Shown here piece after piece: positions 1 through 12,127 of a stretch of DNA of 64,000 nucleotides; position 1 is the stretch's first letter, and every line of letters begins with the position of its first letter. This DNA comes from Rhizophagus clarus (Eukaryota; Glomeromycota; Glomeromycetes; Glomerales; Glomeraceae). Where the stretch lies: NCBI GenBank assembly GCA_015698045.1, contig BLAL01000011.1:2459217-2523216 (forward strand), given 5' to 3'. The notes beneath the pieces were generated by a model that ran no database searches, was not told where the DNA came from, and worked only from the letters and a program-made list of their open reading frames with translations. The translations under genes and the position numbers were made by a program.

Positions 1-531
1 TTCATGAAATCGATAGATTTTCGAAGAATATTTTGTCTATTTTCATACATTGGACCTTTATTTGTGACGAAACTATAACTGTGTAATGAATCCGTCGAAA
101 ATCGACGAAGATTAATATGTTGAATAGCCATATTTGAATCGTTTAAATTTGATCTGTCTTCTCGAATTCTTTGCAAACCGTTTGGAATAATATTCGTATC
201 ATTTTTTATTAGGTCTTTATCGGTATCTCTATTTTATAAAAAAAAAAAAAAATGAATAATTCTATTAGAAAATGCAATGATATTTCATATATTTGTATTG
301 AAAATACACTTTTTTTTATTTAAGCATACAAGAGATGAAAACAATATAATAAATAAGTTATTATCACTCACTGAGAGTCGTCCATCTCATGAAATTGAAG
401 ACGTTTTTCTGTTTGATAAGGTAACTCTATAGAAGCAAAAAATTTTGTTTTAAAAAGAATGTAAAAGTGTAAAGTCAAGATGAAATCACTGCTTTTGAGA
501 TGGCGAAGGGACTACCTGTGATCTGAGTCAT
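1..531 (-). CDS. N-terminal part of an unidentified protein, cut by the window edge
   Basis: Three exons read leftwards and run off the edge: 516-531 (start codon, only 16 coding bases), 372-426 and 1-228. Both introns have GT...AG ends and the joins keep one open frame. The visible 99 residues begin MTQITELPYQ and are hydrophilic, with a Ser/Arg/Asn-rich segment around RRFSTDSLHSYSF that could be phosphorylated. No domain is recognisable in this portion. The start is chosen because it is the only upstream ATG whose splice phase fits the long exon. The 3' part lies outside the window, so the family cannot be named. Confidence 0.6.
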
Positions 532-1767
532 TTTTGAATTTAAAGAGTGTTTTTTTTGTTCAACTGAAATTTGAATAGATATTAAATTAATTTGGACTTA
601 AAAAGAAAATTTATTATATATAATTAATCAAATTATGTAGATACTCTACAATTATAAATAAAATTTTATAAATAATATATTGTATAAAAACGATTTAGAT
701 GATGATAAAAAAAATCTATTTTTTTTTTTGAAAAAAAAAAAAAAAAAAAAAAAAGAATATTTATATCTTAATATTGTTTATATACAACAAACAACGAATT
801 TATAAAAATTTACGGGACGCGCTATTATTGCCTAATATGGTAAACCAACGAACAGCTGACCTATATTATTAAACATAATTGGTTTTAAATCCGCAACAAA
901 TAATTTGAGCATCATGAGACTTAAAATAATCATATTGCTGCATTGTGCTGTCTTATAAGCGCTGAGGTTACCAGTCAAACCAGTCCGATGCTTTTGTTTC
1001 AAAATTCAGAATTAGATTTTCAAAAAGAACTAAGATGAAACCTTACGATAATAACGCTTAATGTAATTGATGTTAGCAGTCACATGAGCGTTTCAAATAG
1101 ACATAAAACTTGAAAAAAAAAATTTTATAAACAGGAAATTAAGTTACAACACGCAATAAATATTTATTACAGGCGGTGTCAATGTTAATTTAGTTTAGTC
1201 TAGTTTAATTTTATTGTTTACTATGAATCATCAGAGTCAGAATCATGTGCGTGTTTATCGTCAAAGTACTTTTTCTTTTCTCTTTTTGAACAATGGAATT
1301 TATATGAAATTATAATGTATGATTTTTTATTCATTCTATCCATTTCATTCTCAACTAAATTTGCTCTCATTGTTGTTGTGTGTCTATTAGTATCTATAAG
1401 TATCTATTAAGTTTTCTTAATTATCGAAATTTATAAAAACCAGGTACAATTATCACATTTTCGGTTTCATGACTTTTATCCAGTATATTCCAGTATATAA
1501 CGAGAAAAGATAAACAAATCCATTCCCGATTTTTTTCTTTTATTTTTTTTTTGTATGGTGTCATTGCCAATCCTTTTCCTTACCATATTAATATTTCATT
1601 CTCGGCTACCCAGGTTTATCAGGGTCTCAGTCACGTATAATTTTTCATGTGATCTATTATACTAGAAATCTCTAGAAACTTCCTTGAATTTCTTTCAGAT
1701 TATTTTTTTAAAAAATTCCCGAAAGCTGAATGTTTTTATTCAATTTTTGTTAGAAATTGTACAGATC
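532..1767. other. Intergenic, AT-rich, no gene seen
   Basis: This is the divergent upstream region of the left-edge gene and the DnaJ-like gene. It holds homopolymer A and T runs (for example around 715-755) and short AT repeats. No reading frame with splice support or RNA gene was recognised. The pyrimidine-rich stretch near 1530-1560 may be part of the DnaJ-like promoter. Confidence 0.5.
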
Positions 1768-3270
1768 ATGGGTGAAGCAACTTATTATGAAATTTTAGGC
1801 ATTGATGTCAATGCCACGGAAGACGACATTCGTAAAGCTTATAGAAAACAAGGTACGATCTTACGAATTATCTTATTTTTATATTCTATTAATTTATTAA
1901 TTCTGTGGTTTTTTTTAATAGCTTTATTATGGCACCCTGATAAGAATACTCAGAGAAAAGAAGAAGCAGAAGCAAAATTTAAACTGATCGCAGAAGCATA
2001 TGAAGTGTTGAGTGATCGTATGTATTTTATTATTTACTAAGTTTTTATTTGTATAAGTTTTTTTTTAATAATATAATTAATATTTTACATTTAAAAAGCT
2101 GAAAAAAAACGAGCTTACGATTTATATGGCGAAGAAGGGCTTAAAAATAATGGTCCTGATCATGATTATGATTTCAGTCCAAATTTTGGTTTCCAAGTAT
2201 GATTATAAATCTAATCAATTGTGGTATTACTTCTTTTTAACAAAATTAATTGATAATAATAATTTTTTTTTTTTAGTTCCATGATCCTAGAGAAATATTT
2301 AATAGGTTCTTTGGTGGTAACGATCCATTTGCCGAAATGCTTGGTATGTATTAAATTTAATTTTAATTGAAATAATTTTCAAATTTTCATATAATTTCTT
2401 ACCTTTTTTTTTTTATTATGATTATTATTTAATTAAAGGAAACTCATTTTTTGGTGGTGGTGGTCTTGGACGTGGCATGCCTGGTTTCGGCACTAGATCT
2501 CCTTTCTTTGAAGATGATGGGTTTCCCAGTCCATTTGGTAACTTTGGGCCGTCAGGATTATCATCATCAACATCATATTCATTCTCGTCTTCATCGTCAT
2601 CAGGAGGTCAAGGTGGATTTGTGAGTCGATCAACAAGTACAAAAATTGTTAATGGTGTCGCAACAACAGTCATCAAAACGGTGGATGCACAGGTCAATAT
2701 CGAATAATGATATTATAATAAGTTTATTATTGTATCTAAATTATTTTTATGTTATTTTCATAGGGTAATGAAACAGTTATCACGGAAACTGGTGGAAAAC
2801 GTCAAGTTCTTGTAAATAATATACCTCAGGAACAGCGAGCAATTGATGATGGTCGAAGGACTACTAATATACCTATTCAAGATGGGAATTTATATGGACA
2901 ACGTCAACAATCTCAATATCAACAACCTCAATATCCTCAATATCAATTTCAACAACCTCAACAATTTCAACAACCTCAACAATTTCAACAACCTCAACAA
3001 TATCAACAATATCAACAACCTCAACGATATCAACAACGATCAGTAAATCAACAACAATATCAGCAGCCACCACTTCAGCAACAACATTACCAGGACCAGG
3101 AATATCAAGATTCACAATATTCAACTCATCCAAAAGGTAAATATAAATTTCATTTTGAAAGAAATAAACTTTTCTTTATATTAATTTATACTTTCTTCTT
3201 TTATTAAGATGATGAGGATCATCATCATAAAAAACACGGTTTTTTTCCCTGGTCTCATCGAAAGCATTAA
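1768..3270 (+). CDS. DnaJ (Hsp40) co-chaperone, DNAJB6/DNAJB2-like, with a Gln/Pro-rich tail
   Basis: Seven exons (1768-1852, 1922-2017, 2099-2196, 2277-2343, 2439-2692, 2764-3136, 3209-3270) give 344 residues. Residues about 1-70 are a J domain starting [12 protein letters not shown] and carrying the HPD loop (WHPDKN), the element that stimulates Hsp70 ATPase. A Gly/Phe-rich stretch ([19 protein letters not shown]) and a Ser-rich stretch follow. Next comes a segment like the DNAJB6 C-terminal region (STSTKIVNG), and then about 60 residues of Gln/Pro/Tyr/Phe repeats encoded near 2900-3080. The tail ends in a His/Lys-rich tip. There is no Zn-finger or canonical CTD pair, so it is a class B protein, presumably cytosolic or nuclear. 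The ATG at 1768 is chosen because the J domain begins there; an upstream in-frame Met at 1684 would add an unlike hydrophobic leader. Confidence 0.88.
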
Positions 3271-5361
3271 TTTCTTTTAATAGGATATGATTGAGCTGTT
3301 TTATTTTTTTTTGCTTTTCTAAAATATGGCAGCTACTTTTTTTTTTTTTTTGGTTATAACAATATTTTTTTTTTTTTGTAAATCTGTAAATTGCAATTAT
3401 ATAGAAACGAGTTTAATCATATAATTTTATAGGTGCTTTTGTTAATCAATATAATAATTTTATTTAATATTTCCTTTTTTTTTTTTTCTTTTACCCGCAT
3501 TAACGCATAATGCAAGCCAAATCATGTGAAATAAAAACATTTAAACATATTAATTTATAAGACGCAGCAAAAGTAAATTATTGGATATTTACGTAAAAAA
3601 TAAAAATGCAAATATCACCACACACCAATTTGATAAGCAGAAAGGAAATTGAAAGACAAAAAAAAAAAAATTTTTCTTTGTGTTAGTCCAACCAGCCTCA
3701 TTCTACTATTAAAGTAAGATTTATGTCGGTAAAATCCATTAATATTCTCATAAACGCCACATGTTAATTTAGCTAAGCTAAGAAAAATTAAAAATTTTTT
3801 AAAAAAAAAAAAAAAAAAAAAAAGATTTCATTTTAAAAGCCGAGAATTCACTTTTTCTTTTTTTATCGACGAAGTGATGTAATAAAAGAAAAAAGAACTG
3901 CGATGTAAAAAAAAGTATTTGTAACCCAATCATCATTTTTTATTAAAAAATTTCGGAAATTCATATGTAGTAATTTCGGTAAATGAAATTCCGCATGATT
4001 TGAAATGAGTGCTCTGCTTATATACAGTACTTCTAATTAATCATTGATTTGTACTAAATAAGTTGACACAACATCATTAGACTTTTCTATTTATAAACAG
4101 ACCGTGCACTGTAAGGTTGATTAGATATTCCAAGTTAAATCATTGGATTGATCGAAAGATCGTAGAAAATTAAGGCAAATTTTATTGTTTAATAAATTAT
4201 TATTATATTATTATTATTATTTATACTATTTATACTATTTATACTAATTAATACATTATAATTGATTCCGCGTGCAAATTTTCATTTTAAAATTGTATAA
4301 AAAAGTATTTTAAAAAGTTTTATTTATAGATGTAAAATAAGAATCACATTGTCTAGATAGAACAAATCAAATTTATTTTCATAAGCAAATCTGAGATTAA
4401 ACAGTTGGTATTTTATTATCAAATATGATTAACAAAGTGTTTAAGAGTGAAAAAAAATTATATAAATGACAACTTCCCCAATTTTAAACAAATTATTCTT
4501 TTCTTGTCTCGCGACTGAAAGAATTTTATTACGATACTTGTAAAATTATCCGAAACGATTCTACTTTACTAAACCAAACCTTTTTAAACTACGCTAAAAT
4601 ATAAAAATTATTTCTTTTTTTATGACTATAAAATTCAATTATCATAAGGAATCTTTCATTCAATATAAGATATTCACGCATTTCTACTTTAAAAAATTTT
4701 AAAATACTTACAAGCTAAAAAATTATATAAATTTTTAAATTAAGAAAAAAAAAAAAATCATACTATAAAGAAAAAAAAAAAAGAAAAAGTAAAAAGAAAA
4801 AAAAAAAAATCTTTTAGAATTATTTTCTTCCTAGAGTCTTGAAATTGAAAAATTTTCTTGACTTCTCTCTTTAAGCTATTCTCAGCGCTGCTCTTTCCAT
4901 CTACGGCAATATCCTACTACTTCTAAGGTTCAACAAAAAGGATATTTTTAACCAATTATTTAGGTGAGTTAAATAAAATAATCTTTTCTAATATTATATC
5001 ATACGGGCGCGCGCGTGCGTGCTTCCCTGTGCTTGACCGTAATACAAAAGCCTACTTCCAGAATAACAAAAAACACACCTGTTTAAAGTACTCTTAAAAC
5101 CCTTAATTGTTTCATATATTACTAAATAGTAATAAAGAAAAAAAAAAATTTGATTGCATAAGATGAAATAAAAAAAAAAATTGATTTATATCATACTTAC
5201 TTCATCTCCTTATTTTTTTTTTCATTTTGACCCCTTATATATATCCCGTTCACCCATATATGTATACATAATATCCACGTCTCCTTACTTGCGATAAATA
5301 AATTTTCTTTTCATTATGCTTCAACAATAAAATTGGTAAAGCCGTTGTAATTAGAGTAAAT
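3271..5361. other. 2.1-kb intergenic region, AT-rich
   Basis: It contains the 3' UTR of the DnaJ-like gene and the upstream region of the ankyrin gene. Poly(A)/poly(T) runs lie near 3335-3375, 3655-3675, 3800-3825 and 4740-4810. A short alternating GC patch (GGGCGCGCGCGTGCGTGC, about 5005-5022) stands out against the AT background. No coding or RNA gene was recognised. Confidence 0.5.
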
Positions 5362-7009
5362 ATGAGTCGATCAAAAACAATATCAACTGACCATAATAAC
5401 TTAGGTTTACACTCTGGCGCTGCTGCAGGTAATCTTGGTAAGTTAAAAATAATGTTCTAAAGTTATTTGGAAAATTGGCATAAAATTTGACCTCCATCTT
5501 TAGAGTATTTTTGGAGGTGCTAGGAGACAATTGAATATACCTATTAATTTTATGATTTTATTCTTGTTAATTAATACAGGATTGGTAAAATTTGCACTAG
5601 ATCATGGTCAACCTATCGATTCCGTATTAAATGGAGTCTTGCCAATCCATGTTGCGTGTATAAATGATCATGTATCTGTAGTACAGTACCTTATTGAACG
5701 AGGCGCAGATGTTAATGCTCCAAGGTAAGATGGTACTTCCTCATCATGTAATTAATTTCTTATGTACAATTATATTTATTGATTTTATTTTCTCTTGTTA
5801 AATTGCAGACTTTCACACAAATATAATGGTACAGAAAAAAGTAGATCAACAGATCAAACGGTAGGAACAACTGGATCTACTGCATTACATTTTGCTGCCG
5901 CAAATGGTTGTACTCAAACAGTTGAACTATTATTGAAAAATGGTGCAACTGTGGATGTAGCCGATAAATATGGTTCAACGCCATTATCGGTGGCAATGGC
6001 AAAAAATCATGCTGATGTTGTTGAATTGTTAAAAACTTATGGTGCTATACAAGCTGCTGAAAAACAAAAGTTATTACAAGATGATTCAACACATACAAAA
6101 ATAACAACAAATAATTTGAAATCAAAACGACCAAAAGAAAAATCTTCGAAAATTGCAAAGTCTAAGAAGAAACCTGCTCTTATAACGACAAAATTCACAC
6201 CAAGGACACGTCGACCCAGTTTACCTGTTCAATTTGAAAAAAATGAATTGAATAACAATTCTATGGAAAATGTTATATTAAAAAGACAACCTTCAAAGTC
6301 AATGGAATTACCTTCGCATTTGAAACCAAGAGAAGAAATTTTTAAGGATGATGAATTTGTTAGCGACAACAACGAAACAATGACTATCGATTCATTAGAT
6401 AAACCTTCTATAGATATATCTTACCATTCATTGGATGAATCTTCATCCGATGTTAAGAAACTTAAGTCACCAACAAAGGAACTGTTTCGTAAAAGTTTAA
6501 CTCTTACAAGACAGTTAACTTCGACGTCTTTAACTTCTTTAGCATCATCAAATAAGAGTCGTTCGCCTGATCGACGATTTTCATTTTCTTCTTCGCCTGT
6601 TACTCCACAATCAAATCCATCTGCTATTTCTCTTCTAATGACACCTCCGGATATACCCGGTTCGCCTTCGACTACTTCTACTGCACCTACGGAATATGGA
6701 GGAGATCCTGATTATATTTCATTGCCTCCTGTAGTTGCAGAGAAAAAGAAGAGAAGATCAACAGATCCTTTATCTGAGTTAAAAACGAAAAAGTGGAATA
6801 ATAATGAGACAAATGATGATGGTAAAATGTCACGTTCAATGTCTGAAGGTAGTGGAGTGAACTTTTTTTTCACTTCATCCAACAAAAAGCAACATATTTC
6901 TTCGGAAAATTACCGACCCATGCAACATAATAGTAACAATAGAAAACCTTCCTTCTCTATGAAGGGGTTCTTTGGAAAATTAACGGACTTGATTTTGGGA
7001 AAATCTTAG
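5362..7009 (+). CDS. Ankyrin-repeat protein with a Ser-rich, basic C-terminal region
   Basis: Three exons (5362-5437, 5580-5724, 5809-7009) encode 473 residues. Roughly residues 20-150 hold three to four ankyrin repeats. Consensus cores are visible: VLPIHVACINDHVSVVQYLI, STALHFAAANGCTQTVELLL and GSTPLSVAMAKNHADVVELL. The remaining ~320 residues are low complexity: Lys-rich, then Ser/Thr/Pro-rich with many SP sites, ending in a compact motif GFFGKLTDLILGKS. The architecture suggests a scaffold with a phosphorylatable tail. No catalytic domain, signal peptide or membrane segment is seen, and no specific orthologue is recognised. The start is supported by splice phase into the first repeat. Confidence 0.82.
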
Positions 7010-8052
7010 TCCAATGATATTATATATATTCTGTAGAATATAACGAACATTTTTCTTTTTTTTATATATATATATTTTTACATAGATTTGTTTTATCGCC
7101 TTTTATTGCATTTTTTTTCCGGATTATTTTTATCATTTCCTTGGACATTTTTTTTTTTTTTTTTGATTTACTAAAAGAAAAATTTTGTAAAGAAATTATT
7201 TGTCATATTGTTATTGGATTTATCAACAGCAACAACATTTCATGATTTTATCCTTTGTAAATAGCCCTTTTTTTCATTTTCTGTACCATGTTTTTTCTTT
7301 TCACATATCATTTTTATACAAAAAGATTCTTTTTCTCATTATATATATATTTTTTCTTTTTTATTGTATTATTAACATAAAGTTGTTCTTTTTTCCCTTC
7401 CTATAACCTTTTTTTTTTTCCTTTTTAAATAAAATAAAAATATTGTGTTTTTCTTCTTTTTTTTATCATTTCCAAACAATTCTATATCATTTTCTTTGTA
7501 AAAATTTTTTTTTTTTTTTTGTTATGAATTCCTTCTATAGTGAACAGTTCGGAATTTTAACTTGTACTATAATATATATATTTCTTAGCAAATTTTTTTT
7601 TTTTTCAATTTATTGACTTTAACAAAGGTCTTTTGTTATAGATATCTTGAGATGCTAGACTTATTTTTTTCACTTGGTACATTGAGTGTAGTAAAGAAAA
7701 TGGGTTGATTTTTATTTTATTTTATTTTACTTTTTTTTTGATTTTTTTTTTTTTTTTCCTTCACTTATCTCTTTGACTCGACTCAAAAGATTTAAATTAT
7801 TATATTAATTGATTTAAATAAAAAGTGAAGAATTGTGGCTTTCAGAAAAAAAAATATATATTTGCAAGTGAAAAAAAATCAAATCATATCGTATTTTATT
7901 ATATATAAATTTTTTAATCAGAAAAAAAAATAAAATAATAAATTAATAATGAAATAACAATAAATAAAGACTACAATTAAGAGAAGAAAATAAATAAAAT
8001 ACGGTTAAAACCAAAATTTAAATAATATAAAATTACAATTTATTTTATATAA
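7010..8052. other. Convergent 3' intergenic region, T-rich then A-rich
   Basis: The ankyrin gene (plus) and DCP1 (minus) converge here. The left part is strongly T-rich and the right part A-rich, as expected for two facing 3' UTRs with U-rich ends. Possible polyadenylation hexamers (AATAAA) occur near 7428. No further gene is supported; the frame at 7200-7406 is low-complexity UTR. Confidence 0.5.
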
Positions 8053-9668
8053 TTATGGCATATTTTGTGCCTTGACCACATAATTCTCGTAGAGAATGTC
8101 CATAAAAGATGGGTCAGACTTTAATTATATATATTGATGTTAGTAAGTAGAATGGTTAATAATAAGAAACAGTTTTATTGATAACGCACCTGAATCAATT
8201 GTAAGTATTGTTCTGTAAATTCTGGTTTAGTCAATATTCTTTTATGATTGATTCTATCATCAAAAGCCGTGAGAGAAGTAATAGATGCGTCCACCACTTG
8301 TTTTCGTTGCGGACCCAACCCAAATGAAGTATTTGAAGTTGTAATGTGTTCTTGGATAATTGGGGGTGGATTGTAAAATAATTTGTCAGATCTGGTGTCA
8401 TTGACGGATAATGACCTCTGTGGTGGTGTGTGAGGGTTAAAAGGATAATTATTTGGAGAAGCAATAGCTGCGTTATTTGAACGAAGCATGTCTAAAAGCA
8501 TTTTTCCATCTAAAAGGGTATGATTATTATTAGACGTAACAGATGGTTTCTATATAATAATATAGAAAAAAAGTTGAAATTTGTGATATCAGTTATTTAT
8601 AAATCAATACTTTCACAATAGTAACATTTCCGAAGGATAAAATTAAGAAGATTTACTACAGGATGTGGATCAATACTGGATGCTTTTTGGAACAATTCCC
8701 CTAATATGTCTTTCTTCGGGTTTTCATATGAAGTGTCATGATAGGCGGGAGTTGAACTTCTACTGTTGTTAGAAGTGGCAGGTTGGTTAATATCCGCTTG
8801 TTGGAGAAGGTCCTCGATTTGAATTGGTCTTCCATAGAGACTCGATGATGTTCTTTGGGATGGAGCCGGGGTGTTTGAGGAGTAGTGAGGTGATTGTAAA
8901 GTTAATTGTGGTGGTGTAACAGCAGTTTTTGATGATTCGCGACATCTAAAATCCAAAAATACGAATAAATAATGATTTTAATTTTTATTTTTGAAAAAAA
9001 ATAAATAAATAAATAAATAAATAAAAATAAAAAAATTTTTAATTTACTTACTCTAACAAAGTTCTTCCTATTCGTTCCCGATCCTTTGTTTCAAATACCC
9101 AAATGCCATGGATATTATCTACTATCCAAAGCAATACTCAATTACCATAATCCGGCTACTATTTGTGGGTTCTTCACATAACAAAATATTGGCGAACTTC
9201 AAAAAAGTCATCAACGATACCATCGTCTGTAGTACGATATATAATATATTCGTCTTTGAATTCTAGCTCCATACCGTCTGTTAATGGTGCCATGAAGTTA
9301 TCGATACCTAACCGATTCATCACTATAAATCCATATACAGGCTGTACACATCTATTTGAATAAAATAATTTTATTTTTTTTTGATTTTAACAACGAGCAA
9401 GCAAACATGGTCAAAGTCATTACCTTTTGAACACGAATAATGTTCCTTCTACGCCCTTTTTTGTCTATAAAAAGAAAAATGTATTACCATATTTACTTCA
9501 AAATAATTTGGCGCGTCTAACTCACAGTGTAAAATTCAGGCATACCCAAGCACCTTTGTCAAATTTGTATACAACAACATAGCTTGAACTATCAATTATT
9601 TCAACAATATTTTGGTCATGGCGACGCAAAACATTCAAGTTGACGGCTTTCCTTGCAGTCGGATCCAT
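8053..9668 (-). CDS. DCP1: mRNA-decapping enzyme subunit 1 (Dcp1), EVH1-like
   Basis: Seven exons (9546-9668, 9424-9464, 9221-9351, 9052-9118, 8660-8945, 8190-8549, 8053-8118) give 357 residues. The first ~140 form the Dcp1 EVH1/WH1 fold. It opens MDPTARKAVNLNVLRRHD and includes VEGTLFVFKR, the loop GFIVMNR, and NIHGIWVFETKDRERIGRTL, all diagnostic of the family. A Ser/Pro/Gln-rich linker follows. The C-terminal ~35 residues (EFTEQYLQLIQ...FMDILYENYVVKA) resemble the helical trimerisation region of metazoan-type Dcp1. Dcp1 activates Dcp2 in cytoplasmic 5'-3' mRNA decay. The intron before NIHGIW has a TAG-TAG acceptor; the second TAG restores the frame. Confidence 0.9.
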
Positions 9669-10122
9669 AGTGATAAACAACCTTTAAGATGAAACTAAAA
9701 GTTTCGAGTATTTATTTCATTTTCGAATTGTTTCCATTACAAAAACTGTGATATCACATGATTAGTTTCATAAGCCACAAAAAAAAACAAAACAGTACAC
9801 AGGCCAGAATTATGATCAGATTTATCGACGTAAATCACGATTAAGTACAAAAAATTCTTTTTTTTTTTTTTTTGTTTCCTTCTCTTTGATTTCCATCCGT
9901 TTTTCTAGGTGGGTTATTTACATTTTAAAGAATTAATATAATTAATTGCAAGAATTTTTTTTTTTTTTTTTGATTTTCATTAAGGAAATCGAAATATTTG
10001 GATAAAGCTTACTATTTCAATCTATATAACTTCTGATCAATCAATTATCAAATCAATGAAGAAAATTATTTAGAATAAAGAATATTTTAAAAATTTTCTT
10101 CTTTTCTATTTATATAGTAAAA
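9669..10122. promoter_or_regulatory. Shared divergent upstream region of DCP1 and RPL32
   Basis: 454 bp separate the two start codons. It has two poly(T) tracts (about 9857-9872 and 9957-9971). Poly(dT) is common in fungal ribosomal-protein promoters, so a role in RPL32 expression is plausible but inferred. No defined factor site was identified. Confidence 0.4.
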
Positions 10123-10613
10123 ATGGTTAATCCCGTTAAGAAGGTCAAGATTGTCAAGAAGCGTATCAAGCCTTTTAAAAGGCATCAATCAGATCGATAC
10201 AAATCTGTAAAGGTAAATTTGCTTATAAAAAGATTGTTTTTAACATTTATTAAAAGAATCTTTTATCCACGTATTTTTTTTTTTAATTATGGTAAAAATA
10301 GGAAGCATGGAGAAAACCCAAGGGTATTGATAATCGAGTTCGGCGTAGATTTAAAGGTCAACTTCTAATGCCAAAAATTGGTTATGGTTCAAACAAGAAA
10401 ACTCGCCATTTAATGCCTAATGGTTTTAAAAAATTTCTCGTGTCTAATATTAGAGAATTAGAATTATTACTTATGCATAACAAAACATATGCTGCTGAAA
10501 TCGCTCATAATGTTAGTTCAAGGAATAGAATTGCGATTATTGAAAGGGCTCAGCAATTAAATATTAGAGTCACTAATGCTAAAGCTCGTATTAGAACTCA
10601 TGAAGTTGATTAA
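10123..10613 (+). CDS. RPL32: 60S ribosomal protein L32 (eL32)
   Basis: Two exons (10123-10212, 10302-10613) encode 133 residues, the normal size for eL32. The sequence begins [14 protein letters not shown] and has the hallmark segments [41 protein letters not shown] and the C-terminal helix AERAQQL-like region ([20 protein letters not shown]). It is a highly basic structural protein of the large cytosolic subunit. The intron falls after SVK. No anomalies. Confidence 0.97.
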
Positions 10614-11070
10614 AGAATTATTTATACGAGGAGATTAGTGGAATTTCTCTCTCATTATATATATATATATACTTGATCTTTTTTTTTTTTTTATCTCTTT
10701 CATTATATCAACATGCTTCTTTAAAACCTTCCTTCATGCTTTTAATCATACTATGATCATTTTTAAAGATAATAATTTAGAAAAAAGGACTATTCAGACC
10801 AATGCACCTTTCGTAAGTACACTTTCCAACATACGAAAAAAAAGTTTAGCACTAAATTCAACAAAACTTTACTCGTTGAATCTTATGTAATTTTTTTCGA
10901 TCAATTGATCTGTGATAACAAGAAAATTTTTATTTTTATGATAAAAAGTTATAAAATGCTGCAAAGCGATGCTTTTGATGATACGACAATCAGCAAAGTT
11001 GTAAAAAATAAAAAAAAAATGTGTAAATTATGATTGTTTCTGTCTATTTATATATTATTTTGTTGATAAA
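10614..11070. other. Convergent intergenic spacer between RPL32 and NDUFB2
   Basis: AT-rich 3' UTR sequence from both sides, with a TA-dinucleotide run near 10656-10670 and a T run near 10679-10693. No gene seen. Confidence 0.45.
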
Positions 11071-11425
11071 TCAATGATGAGCTTCAGAATGATGACCACT
11101 ATGACCATTCTCATGTCCATGATGTTCCCAAGGATGTCTTAAACCCTATATAGTATTAAATGATTAATCATAATTTCATGAGAATTTTTAACGACGAAAT
11201 ATATTACTAACCAGAACTACAGGTAACTCTTGTTTACCACGGTATAACATCCCTAAATAACCCAAAGCAAAAATATTTTATTTAAAATTATGTAATTATA
11301 ATCGATTTCTCAAATCGAAAAACGAATTTCTTACAGAACGCCATGCTACCGCCAAACAGCTTGGATAAAAATACATGTGCTCTTCCAGGTAAAGGAAAAC
11401 CATGAGGACCTTTAGCACCTGCCAT
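11071..11425 (-). CDS. NDUFB2: NADH:ubiquinone oxidoreductase (complex I) subunit NDUFB2-like
   Basis: Three exons (11335-11425, 11212-11252, 11071-11145; the middle one only 41 nt) give 68 residues. A short N-terminus (MAGAKGPHGFPLPGRAH) precedes one membrane-spanning segment (SMAFWMLYRG). Then come the conserved KQELPVVLGLRHPWEHHGH and a His-rich tail. The pattern FW-hLYR-KQ-xPVVLG-RHPWE matches the plant/fungal form of this single-pass accessory subunit of the inner-membrane arm. Assignment rests on this motif from family knowledge. The protein is too short to have been found by simple ORF length. Confidence 0.82.
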
Positions 11426-12127
11426 TTTATTCAAATTGAATACTATGTTTGAAAATTGAGTTTTGTTTTCAAATCTATGAACTAGATTTGAATGTATCAC
11501 GAAAATTCGATTCAATTCACGTGTCTAGCCACTTGAACCACTTGTGTGTAATAAAAAAAAATTTCTTTATTATTTATAATTCACTACTATTTTTAGTAAG
11601 AAAAATGATAAAAAAAAAATATATTAAAAAATGCAAGTTATTTATGATATAACAGACAGTAAAAAAATTTTACACGAATAATAAGCGCGATTTAGATATC
11701 TTTGTAATTCATTTTTTTTTTTCATTTTTTTTTAACCATTATCAAAATGAACTACAAAACTAATAAGATAAAATGTTTTTGAATCAAAAGAAACTCTATA
11801 GCAATAACAAAGAATATAATAAAGAAATGAATGTAAAAAACTTTTATAGACAAGGGTGGTGGTATCAATAGAAAATTTTTGGGAATTAGGTGATCGGGAT
11901 AGGCAATAGAGAATACATGATGATAAGCAAAATGATAAAAAACCACGAATTTTCTTCTTTCCCCGTCTAAAATTTTCCTTCCGACCGCCTTTCCGATCAG
12001 CATTAATATACTGACATCTACTACTATTACAATTTTGTTTGGAACCCCAACCCGTTGTCAAATACAAAATACTAAAATCTTTAAAGAAAAAAGAAAAAAA
12101 TTCAAATAATAGAGAGGGATCATGGAG
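11426..12127. other. Intergenic region between NDUFB2 start and PRL phosphatase stop
   Basis: This is promoter sequence for NDUFB2 and 3' UTR of the phosphatase gene on the same strand. Open frames at 11732-12067 (minus) have poor composition and no domain, so they are not called. Part of this span (11880-12030) is less AT-rich and could be longer UTR. Confidence 0.4.

Noticed and set aside
2843..3133. Open frames on both strands over the CAA-rich region (Asn- or Val/Glu/Ile-rich)
   Set aside because: They are frame and antisense shadows of the Gln/Pro-rich exon of the DnaJ-like gene.
11732..12067. 111-codon minus-strand frame with Lys/Arg-rich and Phe/Tyr-rich parts
   Set aside because: Lies directly downstream of the PRL phosphatase stop, has no domain and degenerates into AT-rich sequence; more likely 3' UTR.
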